Of a stretch of 64,000 nt of DNA, positions 43,813-52,395 are shown piece by piece (the stretch's first letter is position 1; the number at the start of each line of letters is the position of its first letter). This DNA comes from Sulfuriflexus mobilis (lineage in GTDB: Bacteria > Pseudomonadota > Gammaproteobacteria > AKS1), in the NCBI RefSeq assembly GCF_003967195.1, contig NZ_AP018725.1, positions 806,001 to 870,000 of the forward strand. Reading direction: 5' to 3'. A program made the translations under genes and the position numbers. Below the pieces are notes generated by a model. That model was not told where the DNA came from, ran no database searches, and worked only from the letters and a program-made list of their open reading frames with translations.

Positions 43813-44082
43813 ATGTCACCGCAAGACGTATTACAGATCATGCAAAACACCCTGCAAGTCATCGTTATTATGGTTTCGGTGGTGTTGTTACCGGCGCTGG
43901 GTATTGGTTTGCTGGTGAGTATGTTCCAGGCGGCGACACAAATTAATGAAATGACCTTGAGTTTTATTCCGAAGCTGTTGGTCACCTTGTTAACCCTGGC
44001 CCTGGCCGGACCATGGATGTTGCGCTTGTTGATGGACTTCACCAAGCGCTTGATTGAAAACATTCCCTACGTCATAGGTTAA
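43813..44082 (+). CDS. fliQ: FliQ, export gate protein
   Basis: FliQ is a two-helix export gate subunit, 89 residues. The first helix is VIVMVSVVLLPALGIGLLVS, followed by the conserved MFQAATQINEMTLSFIPKLL and the second helix TLLTLALAGPWMLRLLMDFT. It is in normal position between fliP and fliR. Confidence 0.97.
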   Translation: MSPQDVLQIMQNTLQVIVIMVSVVLLPALGIGLLVSMFQAATQINEMTLSFIPKLLVTLLTLALAGPWMLRLLMDFTKRLIENIPYVIG

Positions 44083-44112
44083 TCAACTCATCCGGGGCAT
44101 CGTTGAACGCGT

Positions 44113-44889
44113 ATGAACTTCACGAGCACTGAAATACTGGCACTGGTATCTGGCTATTTATGGCCGCTGTTTCGTATTGCTGCGATGGTTACAGCCGCTC
44201 CTTTGCTCGGTACACGGATGTTGCCAATGCGCGCGAAATTATTGTTTGCGCTGGCCCTGACCATCGTCATTACCCCGGTGATACCTCCCCCCCCTGCTAT
44301 TGAAATGTTCAGCATGGCAGGTTTTATCGTTGTGCTACAGCAGGTGTTGATAGGTATGGCAATGGGTTTCGCCCTGCAACTGGTGTTTGCGGCATTTGTT
44401 CTCGGTGGTCAGGTGGTTGCCCTGACCATGGGCCTGGGTTTTGCCTCCCTGAATGACCCCGCAACCGGTGTGATTGTACCGACAGTCAGTCAACTGTATT
44501 CCATTTTTGTCAGCCTGGTGTTCTTTGCCATCAATGGTCACCTGGTCATGATAGAGGTGATCGCTGACAGCTTTTATTCCTTACCTGTCGGGATGACGGG
44601 CATTAGCCTGGACAGCTTGTGGCTGTTACTGAAATGGACTGCCTATATGTTTTCGGGTGCGGTACTCATCGCCTTGCCGGCAGTGGCTTCGATGCTGGTG
44701 GTGAATGTCGGTTTTGGTGTAATGACCCGTGCCTCGCCGCAGTTAAATATTTTCGCCATCGGTTTCCCGGTCATCATGACACTCGGTTTTGTCGTGATCC
44801 TTATATCCTTGCCGAGTATTATTCCGCAGTTTGAGACCCTGCTCGATGGTGCCTTTGTGCTCATGCGCAGCCTGGTAGGGGGGCGCTAG
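44113..44889 (+). CDS. fliR: FliR, export gate protein
   Basis: FliR completes the FliPQR gate and contacts FlhB. It has six hydrophobic segments, with the conserved FRIAAMVTAAPLLGTRMLP near the N-terminus and VNVGFGVMTRASPQLNIFAI near the C-terminus. 258 residues. The next gene, flhB, starts 1 nt after its stop. Confidence 0.97.
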   Translation: MNFTSTEILALVSGYLWPLFRIAAMVTAAPLLGTRMLPMRAKLLFALALTIVITPVIPPPPAIEMFSMAGFIVVLQQVLIGMAMGFALQLVFAAFVLGGQVVALTMGLGFASLNDPATGVIVPTVSQLYSIFVSLVFFAINGHLVMIEVIADSFYSLPVGMTGISLDSLWLLLKWTAYMFSGAVLIALPAVASMLVVNVGFGVMTRASPQLNIFAIGFPVIMTLGFVVILISLPSIIPQFETLLDGAFVLMRSLVGGR

Positions 44890-44890
44890 C

Positions 44891-46021
44891 ATGGCTGAGC
44901 AGGGTGGTCAGGAACGGACAGAACAACCAACACCAAAACGCCTCAATGACTCACGGCAAAAAGGGCAGATCGCCCGTTCCCGTGAACTCAACACCACCGC
45001 GGTTTTGCTGACGGGGGCCGCGGCGATGTTGTTGCTCGGCGACAGTCTCATGCAGGGCATTAGCGACGTCATGACCCGGGGTCTGATGCTGGAGCGCAGT
45101 CAGGTATTTGATACCACGGCAATGTTAAGGCTGTTGGAGGCCCGCGGTATCGACGCCTTGCTGACCCTTAGCCCCTTGTTTGTATTGCTGGTGGCCTCGG
45201 CCTTTCTGGCGCCGATGGCCCTGGGTGGCTTTTCCTTCAGCGTTCAGGCCCTGGCCTTCAAGTGGGACAAACTTGACCCGATCAAGGGTCTTGGCCGTGT
45301 GTTTGCCTGGCGCGGGCTGGTCGAACTGCTCAAGGCCCTGGCCAAGTTTCTGATTATTGGTGCCGTCACGGTGACCTACCTGTGGACGCATATTGGTGAT
45401 TTCCTGCAACTCGGCAACATGGGTATCGAGGATGCCCTGTCACGGGTCGGTGACTTGTTGTTCTGGTCCTTTCTGGCGATCAGCAGTGCCCTGATCCTGG
45501 TGACCCTGGTTGATGTGCCGTTCCAGTTATGGGACCACAAGCGTCAGCTCATGATGACCCTGCAGGAAGTAAAGGATGAACATAAGGAAACCGAGGGGCA
45601 TCCGGAGGTCAAACAACAAGTTCGTAACCTGCAGCAACGTATGGCCGAACGCCGCATGATGCAGGAAGTGCCGAAGGCCGATGTGGTCGTGACCAACCCG
45701 AGTCACTATGCGGTAGCGCTTAAATATGATCAGAATTCAATGGTCGCGCCACGTGTGGTCGCCAAGGGCGTAGACCTGGTTGCAGCCGAAATTCGTAATG
45801 TCGCACGCGATAACAATGTGGCAGTGGCCACGGCACCGCCACTGACCCGCGCCTTGTTCTATAGCACCGAGCTGAATGAAGAGATCCCGGCGGGTCTGTA
45901 TCTGGCCGTGGCACAGGTGCTGGCCTATATCTACCAACTGCGTGAACGCAGTGGTTATAAACCGAGTGAGACGATCGAGCTGCCGGATGTACCGATCCCG
46001 GATGACCTGCAACATGACTGA
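44891..46021 (+). CDS. flhB: FlhB, export specificity switch protein
   Basis: FlhB switches export from rod/hook to filament substrates by autocleavage. The N-terminus has the typical cytoplasmic motif ERTEQPTPKRLNDSRQKGQI, followed by four TM helices (to about residue 210) and the cytoplasmic domain. The cleavage motif reads N269-P270-S271-H272 instead of the canonical NPTH, at exactly the Salmonella positions. 376 residues. A stand-alone homologue of the C-terminal domain is encoded at 62018. Confidence 0.96.
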   Translation: MAEQGGQERTEQPTPKRLNDSRQKGQIARSRELNTTAVLLTGAAAMLLLGDSLMQGISDVMTRGLMLERSQVFDTTAMLRLLEARGIDALLTLSPLFVLLVASAFLAPMALGGFSFSVQALAFKWDKLDPIKGLGRVFAWRGLVELLKALAKFLIIGAVTVTYLWTHIGDFLQLGNMGIEDALSRVGDLLFWSFLAISSALILVTLVDVPFQLWDHKRQLMMTLQEVKDEHKETEGHPEVKQQVRNLQQRMAERRMMQEVPKADVVVTNPSHYAVALKYDQNSMVAPRVVAKGVDLVAAEIRNVARDNNVAVATAPPLTRALFYSTELNEEIPAGLYLAVAQVLAYIYQLRERSGYKPSETIELPDVPIPDDLQHD

Positions 46022-46055
46022 TGTCATGCCTGGTATTTAAGAGAGATACGCGATA

Positions 46056-48161
46056 ATGGAACAGGTAACAATTCTTAATGGGCTACGCAGTGCCAGCCAA
46101 AGCGGTTTGGGCGCACTGTTCATGGTACTGGTCATGCTGGCGATGATGGTCGTGCCGCTGCCGCCGTTTCTGCTCGACATCTTATTCACCTTCAATATTG
46201 CCCTGGCACTGGTGGTATTGCTGGCCGGTATCTATACCAAGCGGCCGGTCGACTTCACGGCCTTCCCGACGATATTGTTGATTGCCACCTTGTTACGCCT
46301 GGGTCTGAACGTGGCCTCGACGCGTGTAGTGTTGCTGGAGGGACACACCGGATCGGATGCCGCCGGTGAGGTGATCTATGCCTTCGGTGATTTTGTCGTG
46401 GGTGGCAACTATACCGTCGGTCTGGTGGTGTTTGCGATCCTCGTTATTATTAATTTTGTCGTCGTCACTAAGGGCGCGGGTCGTATTTCGGAAGTGAGTG
46501 CGCGTTTCACCCTCGATGCCATGCCGGGCAAGCAAATGGCGATTGACGCGGACCTGAACGCCGGGCTTATCGACCAGGATGAGGCGCGTAAACGCCGTAG
46601 TGATATTGCCCATGAGGCAGACTTCTATGGTTCCATGGATGGTGCCAGTAAGTTTGTGCGCGGTGATGCGATCGCCGGGATCCTGATCCTGTTTATTAAC
46701 ATTATCGGTGGTCTGTCCATCGGTATGGTGCAACATAACCTGCCGTTCTCTACCGCCATCGAGTATTACACCTTACTGACCATTGGTGATGGCCTGGTTG
46801 CCCAGATCCCTTCGCTGGTCCTGTCGACGGCAGCGGCGATCACTGTTACGCGAACCACCTCCGAACAGAACATGGGGCAGAATATCCTCACTGAGCTGTT
46901 CGGTAACCCACGTGCCCTGTTTGTGACCGCGGGTATCATCGGTATCATCGGCCTGATTCCGGGCATGCCAAACCTGGCCTTCCTGACCTTGGCCGGACTA
47001 AGTGGTGGCGCTGGCTGGATGATCCTGCAACGCAAACAAAATGCCTCGCACCGTGAGGCCGCTGAGGCCGCCGTTGAGGCACAGACGCAACCGAGTCCTG
47101 AGCAGCTGAGTGAGAACAAGGAACTGAGCTGGGAAGATGTGGTGCCGGTTGACATTATTGGTCTGGACGTAGGTTACAAACTGATCCCGCTGGTTGATAA
47201 AAAGCAGGGTGGACAGTTACTCACCCGCATCAAGGGCGTGCGCAAGAAGCTGACCCAGGAGCTGGGCTTCCTGATCCCCTCGGTGCATATTCGCGACAAG
47301 CTCGACCTTGAACCCGGTCATTATTCGATCTCGCTTATGGGCGTGCCCGTCGGTGAGGCCGAGATCTATCCGGAACGGGAAATGGCCATTAACCCGGGTC
47401 AGGTCTTCGGTGTCATCGACGGTATCATCACCAAGGACCCGGCCTTCGGCCTCGATGCCCTGTGGATCAACCCGGCACTACGCGATGAGGCCCAGACAAT
47501 GGGCTATACCGTGGTCGATGCCAGTACCGTGATAGCCACCCACCTGAGCCAGATCCTGCACAGCCATGCGCATGAATTGCTGGGCCGTGAGGATGTGCAG
47601 CAATTACTCGATAATCTTGGCAAGGTGGCACCGAAACTGGTTGAGGGTTTTGCCCCGGAGACCCTGCCTATCGGGGTGGTACAGAAGGTCCTGCAGAACC
47701 TGCTCGAGGAGCGGGTGCCGATCCGCGACATGCGGACGATCGTCGAGACTTTGGCGGTAGCAGGGGCCCAGAGTCAAGATGCTGCCACCCTGACCGCCCA
47801 GGTGCGCGTCGCCCTCGGTCGATCAATTGTCCAATATATCAATGGCATGGCAGATGAGTTGGCTGTTATCACACTGGATCCAACTTTGGAACAGATGTTG
47901 CAAGAGTCACTACTGTCAGTCAACGATAGCGGTGCCGGGCTTGAACCCGGGCTCGCCGACCGCTTGCTCAAATCCTTGCAGGATTCGGCGCGGCAGCAGG
48001 AGACAGCAGGGAAAAACCCTGTACTGGTGGTCTCTCCGGCATTGCGGTTACTGATGGCGCGTTTTGTGCGCTATGCGATTCCGGAGTTACACGTACTGGC
48101 ATTCAGTGAGATCCCGGATACCAAGCAGATACGTATTGTGGCCAGCGTCGGGCGTGAATAG
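46056..48161 (+). CDS. flhA: FlhA, major export gate protein
   Basis: FlhA forms the nonameric export ring and docks chaperone-substrate complexes. The first about 330 residues hold eight TM helices, with conserved FPTILLIATLLRLGLNVAST and the FHIPEP-equivalent region DAMPGKQMAIDADLNAGLID. The C-terminal cytoplasmic domain (about 355-701) has the family features up to RFVRYAIPELHVLAFSEIPD. Length 701 is normal. Immediately followed by flhF. Confidence 0.97.
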   Translation: MEQVTILNGLRSASQSGLGALFMVLVMLAMMVVPLPPFLLDILFTFNIALALVVLLAGIYTKRPVDFTAFPTILLIATLLRLGLNVASTRVVLLEGHTGSDAAGEVIYAFGDFVVGGNYTVGLVVFAILVIINFVVVTKGAGRISEVSARFTLDAMPGKQMAIDADLNAGLIDQDEARKRRSDIAHEADFYGSMDGASKFVRGDAIAGILILFINIIGGLSIGMVQHNLPFSTAIEYYTLLTIGDGLVAQIPSLVLSTAAAITVTRTTSEQNMGQNILTELFGNPRALFVTAGIIGIIGLIPGMPNLAFLTLAGLSGGAGWMILQRKQNASHREAAEAAVEAQTQPSPEQLSENKELSWEDVVPVDIIGLDVGYKLIPLVDKKQGGQLLTRIKGVRKKLTQELGFLIPSVHIRDKLDLEPGHYSISLMGVPVGEAEIYPEREMAINPGQVFGVIDGIITKDPAFGLDALWINPALRDEAQTMGYTVVDASTVIATHLSQILHSHAHELLGREDVQQLLDNLGKVAPKLVEGFAPETLPIGVVQKVLQNLLEERVPIRDMRTIVETLAVAGAQSQDAATLTAQVRVALGRSIVQYINGMADELAVITLDPTLEQMLQESLLSVNDSGAGLEPGLADRLLKSLQDSARQQETAGKNPVLVVSPALRLLMARFVRYAIPELHVLAFSEIPDTKQIRIVASVGRE

Positions 48162-48221
48162 ATCCCAGAGCGATAACATTTGACTCAGGCCTCAGGCGGC
48201 AGGGGTCAGGAGCAAGACAGA

Positions 48222-49505
48222 ATGAAAATAAAACGATTCTTTGCCAAAGACATTAGCGGGGCGATCCGCAAGGTGCGTGAAGAACTGGGAGCGGATGCCG
48301 TGATCCTCTCCAATACCGAGGTTAGTGGTGGTATTGAGATCGTTGCCGCGATTGACTATGACGAGGCCCTCTTCGATGGCCTGGGTATGCAGGGCAGTCA
48401 GGGTCATTCATCTCGTTCTTCCCATCCAGAGCCTGAGCCGGTACTTGCGAAGGCCACGGCCAGCCAATCAACCCGTCAGCCAGATGGCAAACCCACCCTT
48501 GAGGTGGTGGCAAGCCCCGCCGCCGAATCGGCGCAGAGGCCGGCCGTGAAGATCGAATGGTCCCAGGAGCCAACCCTGGTAGAGATGCGTCGTGAAATGC
48601 AGAGCCTGCGTGGCATGATGGAGAACCGTTTGACCGGCCTGGCCTGGGGCGAGCAGGCCCGCAGTCGACCACAACATACCCGCCTGTTGCGCGAACTTCT
48701 CAATATTGGCCTGGACCCGGCACTTTGTCATGAACTGGCCGCCGAGCAGGATGAGGGTGACGATTACGATTATATGTGGCGTGAAAGCCTGGGTCGTCTG
48801 GCCCAGCGCCTGCCGATCAGTGATAGCGATATTCTTGATGAGGGCGGGGTGATTGCCCTGCTCGGACCGACCGGTGTCGGCAAGACCACCAGCATTGCCA
48901 AACTCGCCGCCCGTTATGCCTTACGCCATGGCAGTCACAACGTGGCCCTGGTAACGACCGACAGTTACCGTATTGGTGCACATGAACAACTGCGTATCTA
49001 TGGTCGTATCCTCAATGTGCCGGTACGCATTGCCAACGATGGCCATGAACTGCATGAAACCCTGGCCAGCCTGCAAGACAAACGCCTGGTGCTGATCGAT
49101 ACCGCCGGTATGAGTCAGCGCGATATTCGGCTCTCAGAACAGATTGCCGTTATCCATGAGGGTTCGCCGATGGTGCGCAGTTTCCTGGTGCTGTCGGCGA
49201 CAACACAGTTCACGGCCCTGGACGAGGCGGTGAAGGTGTTTGCCGCGGCAGAGCCGGAGGGTTGCATCATCACCAAGACCGATGAGGCCAGTAGCCTGGG
49301 TCCGGTATTGTCCGTGATTTATAAACATAATTTGCCGGTGGCCTACGTCGCCGATGGCCAGCGTGTGCCGGAAGACCTGCGACTGGCCCGTGCGCATAAT
49401 CTGGTAAAACAGGCGATGGAACTCAAACAGGACGAAGAACGTATGCTCGAACAGGACCTGCTGGCCATGGCCGCGGAAGGACAGGGCACCCATGTACATG
49501 GCTGA
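48222..49505 (+). CDS. flhF: FlhF, SRP-like GTPase for polar flagellum placement
   Basis: FlhF sets the site and number of polar flagella together with FleN. The start MKIKRFFAKDISGAIRKVRE is conserved, so ATG 48222 (AGGAG at 48208-48212, spacing 9) is chosen over TTG 48180. A linker of low complexity precedes the NG domain with G1 GPTGVGKTTSIAKLAARYA, the DTAG-type motif LIDTAGMSQRD and TKTDEASSLG near the C-terminus. 427 residues. Confidence 0.96.
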   Translation: MKIKRFFAKDISGAIRKVREELGADAVILSNTEVSGGIEIVAAIDYDEALFDGLGMQGSQGHSSRSSHPEPEPVLAKATASQSTRQPDGKPTLEVVASPAAESAQRPAVKIEWSQEPTLVEMRREMQSLRGMMENRLTGLAWGEQARSRPQHTRLLRELLNIGLDPALCHELAAEQDEGDDYDYMWRESLGRLAQRLPISDSDILDEGGVIALLGPTGVGKTTSIAKLAARYALRHGSHNVALVTTDSYRIGAHEQLRIYGRILNVPVRIANDGHELHETLASLQDKRLVLIDTAGMSQRDIRLSEQIAVIHEGSPMVRSFLVLSATTQFTALDEAVKVFAAAEPEGCIITKTDEASSLGPVLSVIYKHNLPVAYVADGQRVPEDLRLARAHNLVKQAMELKQDEERMLEQDLLAMAAEGQGTHVHG

Positions 49506-50385
49506 GGCACGTATTGATCAGGCTGCGGGTATGCGCCGCATGACGCAAGCGAAGCCTGTGCGGGTGATCGCTGTTGCCAGTGGCAAGGGTGGGGTGGGTA
49601 AAACCAATGTCTCTGCCAATCTGGGCATGTCGATGGCGGCGATGGGCAAGCAGGTCATGTTGCTGGATGCTGACTTGGGCCTGGGTAATGTGGATGTCAT
49701 GCTTGGTGTACACCCTGTATACAATTTGTCGCATGTGATCAGCGGTGAACGGACACTCGAAGAAGTCATTGTCGAAGGCCCGGCTGGTTTACAGATTGTC
49801 CCTGCCGCCTCCGGTATCAAACGCATGGCCGAGCTTAAGCCAGGAGAACATGTTGGCCTGGTGCGTGCCTTCAGTGAACTGAATAACGATGTTGAGGTGT
49901 TGATTATCGATACCGCAGCCGGGATCTCAGACAGTGTCATCAGTCTGACCCGTGCCGCCCAGGAAGTACTGGTTGTGGTTTGTGATGAACCCGCCTCCAT
50001 TACCGACGCCTATGCATTAATAAAGGTATTAAACCAGGAACATGGCATCGATAAGTTCCATGTGCTGGTTAACATGGTGCATAGCGTACAACAGGGACAT
50101 GATTTGTTTGCCAAGATGCTCAAGGTGACCGACAAATTTCTTGATGTCACCCTCGATTTCATAGGCACGGTCCCTTATGACGATTACTTGCGTAAGGCGA
50201 TTCAGCGTCAGCGCGCGGTGTGTGATGCTTATCCGCGTAGCCGTTCGGCACTGGCCTTCAAGAAACTGGCGCAGGTAATCGATAAATGGCCCATGCCGGG
50301 ATCGGCACGTGGGCATCTGGAGTTTTTTGTCGAACGGCTGATTCAGAATAAATCTGATCAATGGCTTGTGGAGAATGTGTCATGA
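49492..50385 (+). CDS. fleN: FleN/FlhG, MinD-like ATPase limiting flagellar number
   Basis: FleN is a P-loop ATPase that restrains FleQ and works with FlhF to keep flagellar number low. It has the deviant Walker A VASGKGGVGKTNVSANLG, the switch region LLDADLGLGNVDVMLG and LIIDTAAGISDSV, and a C-terminal amphipathic/basic region. ATG 49492 fits the AAGGA at 49477-49481. 297 residues. ATGA overlap with fliA. Confidence 0.96.
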   Translation: MYMAEARIDQAAGMRRMTQAKPVRVIAVASGKGGVGKTNVSANLGMSMAAMGKQVMLLDADLGLGNVDVMLGVHPVYNLSHVISGERTLEEVIVEGPAGLQIVPAASGIKRMAELKPGEHVGLVRAFSELNNDVEVLIIDTAAGISDSVISLTRAAQEVLVVVCDEPASITDAYALIKVLNQEHGIDKFHVLVNMVHSVQQGHDLFAKMLKVTDKFLDVTLDFIGTVPYDDYLRKAIQRQRAVCDAYPRSRSALAFKKLAQVIDKWPMPGSARGHLEFFVERLIQNKSDQWLVENVS

Positions 50386-51113
50386 ACGGACTTGCAATGT
50401 ATACAGATAACCAGGGACTTTCATCTGAGCAATTGATTATCGAGCATGCGCCGCTGGTCAAGCGCATCGTTTACCACATGATGGGACGATTGCCTGCCAG
50501 CGTCTCAGCGGATGATCTGACCCAGGCCGGGATGATGGGTCTGCTGGAGGCCTCGCGTAATTACGATGCCAGCCAAGGTGCCAGTTTTGAAACCTATGCC
50601 GGCATTCGTATCCGTGGTTCCATTCTTGATGAGGTGCGCAAAAATGACTGGGCACCACGCTCGGTCTACAAGAAGGCCCGTACGATCTCCGAGGCGGTTC
50701 GCAAGGTTGAGAATCGTGAGGGTCGTGATGCCCGTGACATTGAGGTCGCCGAGGAACTGGGGCTCAGCATCGGGGAATACAACCAGATGTTGCAGGATGC
50801 CAGCGCCCAGCGCCTGACCAGCTTCGATGAGGTGTCCGGCCAGGGCGAGGCCATCATCAATAGCCTGGTTGGCGAACATGCCGAGCCGTTTGAGGGCGTA
50901 CAAAAGGGTGACTTTCGTCAGGCACTGGCAGAATCCATTGCCGGCTTGCCGGAGCGTGAGCGTCTGGTGATGGCCCTATACTACGATGAAGAGCTGAATT
51001 TACGTGAAATTGGCGAGGTTCTGGGCGTCACTGAGTCGCGTATCAGCCAGATCCACAGCCAGGCCATTCTGCGCCTGCGGGCCAGAATGACCGATTGGGT
51101 CACAGACGGCTAA
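50382..51113 (+). CDS. fliA: FliA, sigma28 of the flagellar regulon
   Basis: FliA directs RNA polymerase to late flagellar and chemotaxis promoters and is inhibited by FlgM. Region 2 (LVKRIVYHMMGRLPASVSAD, then FETYAGIRIRGSILDEVRKN) and region 4 (LREIGEVLGVTESRISQIHS) are clear. ATG 50382 overlaps the fleN stop and has GGAG 8 nt upstream, better than ATG 50361. 243 residues. Promoters matching its specificity occur before cheV, both flagellins and fliS. Confidence 0.97.
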   Translation: MNGLAMYTDNQGLSSEQLIIEHAPLVKRIVYHMMGRLPASVSADDLTQAGMMGLLEASRNYDASQGASFETYAGIRIRGSILDEVRKNDWAPRSVYKKARTISEAVRKVENREGRDARDIEVAEELGLSIGEYNQMLQDASAQRLTSFDEVSGQGEAIINSLVGEHAEPFEGVQKGDFRQALAESIAGLPERERLVMALYYDEELNLREIGEVLGVTESRISQIHSQAILRLRARMTDWVTDG

Positions 51114-51184
51114 ACCATTTCGGTCAGCTGCCGACAGTATAGATATATCGGGCCTTTTTGCCCATACTAATTATGTGTATTTTG

Positions 51185-51190
51185 TATAAT
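51185..51190 (+). promoter_or_regulatory. Possible -10 box of the cheY operon
   Basis: A perfect TATAAT lies 26 nt upstream of the cheY start in the 102-nt gap after fliA. No convincing -35 is found at 16-18 nt. Confidence 0.3.
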
Positions 51191-51215
51191 TGGGCGACTA
51201 AGACGGGAGGTTGCT

Positions 51216-51602
51216 TTGGATAAGAATATGAAGATCCTGGTTGTGGATGATTTTTCGACCATGCGTCGCATCATCAAGAACCTGTTGCGGGATCTCGGTT
51301 TTAATAACACCAGCGAGGCCGATGATGGTCAGACTGCGTTGCCCATGCTGCAGTCCGGAAACTTCGATTTTCTGGTGACCGATTGGAATATGCCGGGCAT
51401 GACCGGTATTGAGTTACTCAAGGCCGTGCGTGCTGATGCCAAGCTGTCTTCCTTGCCGGTATTAATGGTTACCGCCGAGCAAAAGCGTGAGCAGATTGTT
51501 GAGGCGGCACAGGCTGGTGTTAATGGTTATATCGTCAAACCGTTCACAGCAGAGGTACTACGCGAAAAGTTGAACAAGATCTTTGAGCGTGTCGACGGCT
51601 AG
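51216..51602 (+). CDS. cheY: CheY response regulator
   Basis: CheY, when phosphorylated by CheA, binds FliM and changes rotation. It is a single receiver domain: acidic pair in [18 protein letters not shown], phospho-acceptor Asp56 in [12 protein letters not shown], Thr in LMVTAEQ and Lys in [12 protein letters not shown] 51216 lies 5 nt after GGGAGG, so I prefer it to ATG 51228, which is 17 nt away; the extra residues MDKN also occur in related proteins. 128 residues. Confidence 0.96.
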   Translation: MDKNMKILVVDDFSTMRRIIKNLLRDLGFNNTSEADDGQTALPMLQSGNFDFLVTDWNMPGMTGIELLKAVRADAKLSSLPVLMVTAEQKREQIVEAAQAGVNGYIVKPFTAEVLREKLNKIFERVDG

Positions 51603-51618
51603 TGAGCGGAGATTAGTG

Positions 51619-52374
51619 ATGGAAGAACAGAACGAACAAAAAGAACTGAGCGAATTTTATCTGAGCAAGGTGCAGTCTCTACTTAGTGAAGTCGAAGCGG
51701 GAAATACCCAGGCGGCGGACCGGATTATTGAGGAATTGGCACGTGAGCGTGATAAGAACATGTTTCAGGAAATCGGTAAACTCACCCGCGAGTTACACGA
51801 GGCCCTGAACGGTTTTCGCCTTGATGCAGAGCTAACTGAACTGGCCGGTAAGGACATTCCCGATGCTCGCGAGCGCTTGCAATATGTTATTACGATGACT
51901 GAGCAATCGGCCAATAAGACATTGAATGCGGTAGAAGAATCGATTCCGCTTTGTGACCAGCTGGAGGCGCGCAGCAAGGATGTCCATGATCGCTGGCAAC
52001 GTTTTATGCGTCGGGAGATGGAACCTGATGAGTTTCGTGAGATGTGCAAGGAAATTGATGATGTACTCGAGAAACAGCACGAAGGTTCAGCACAGCTAAA
52101 GTCAGCATTGACTGAAATACTGATGGCGCAGGACTTTCAGGATATTACCGGGCAGATCATCAGCCGGGTCATCACGCTGGTATCTGATCTGGAAAACAGT
52201 CTCGTCAAACTGATTAAAGAAAGTGGCGCTCTGCTTGCTGACGGTGAGGCTATAGAACAATCCAAGAGTGGTCGCGACAGTCTCGATGGTCCTCAGGTGC
52301 CGGGACTTGTCAGCGAAGGGGCGGTATCCGGGCAGGATGAAGTCGATGACCTGCTTTCCAGTCTTGGTTTTTAA
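51619..52374 (+). CDS. cheZ: CheZ, CheY-P phosphatase
   Basis: CheZ removes phosphate from CheY-P. It is a long helical hairpin with the catalytic region EILMAQDFQDITGQIISRVI, containing the Asp and Gln that act on CheY-P, and the CheY-binding tail QDEVDDLLSSLGF at the very C-terminus. 251 residues from ATG 51619, which has GGAG 7 nt upstream; the longer reading frame starts inside cheY. Confidence 0.96.
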   Translation: MEEQNEQKELSEFYLSKVQSLLSEVEAGNTQAADRIIEELARERDKNMFQEIGKLTRELHEALNGFRLDAELTELAGKDIPDARERLQYVITMTEQSANKTLNAVEESIPLCDQLEARSKDVHDRWQRFMRREMEPDEFREMCKEIDDVLEKQHEGSAQLKSALTEILMAQDFQDITGQIISRVITLVSDLENSLVKLIKESGALLADGEAIEQSKSGRDSLDGPQVPGLVSEGAVSGQDEVDDLLSSLGF

Positions 52375-52395
52375 GATTTATTAGGGAGTGTCAGA

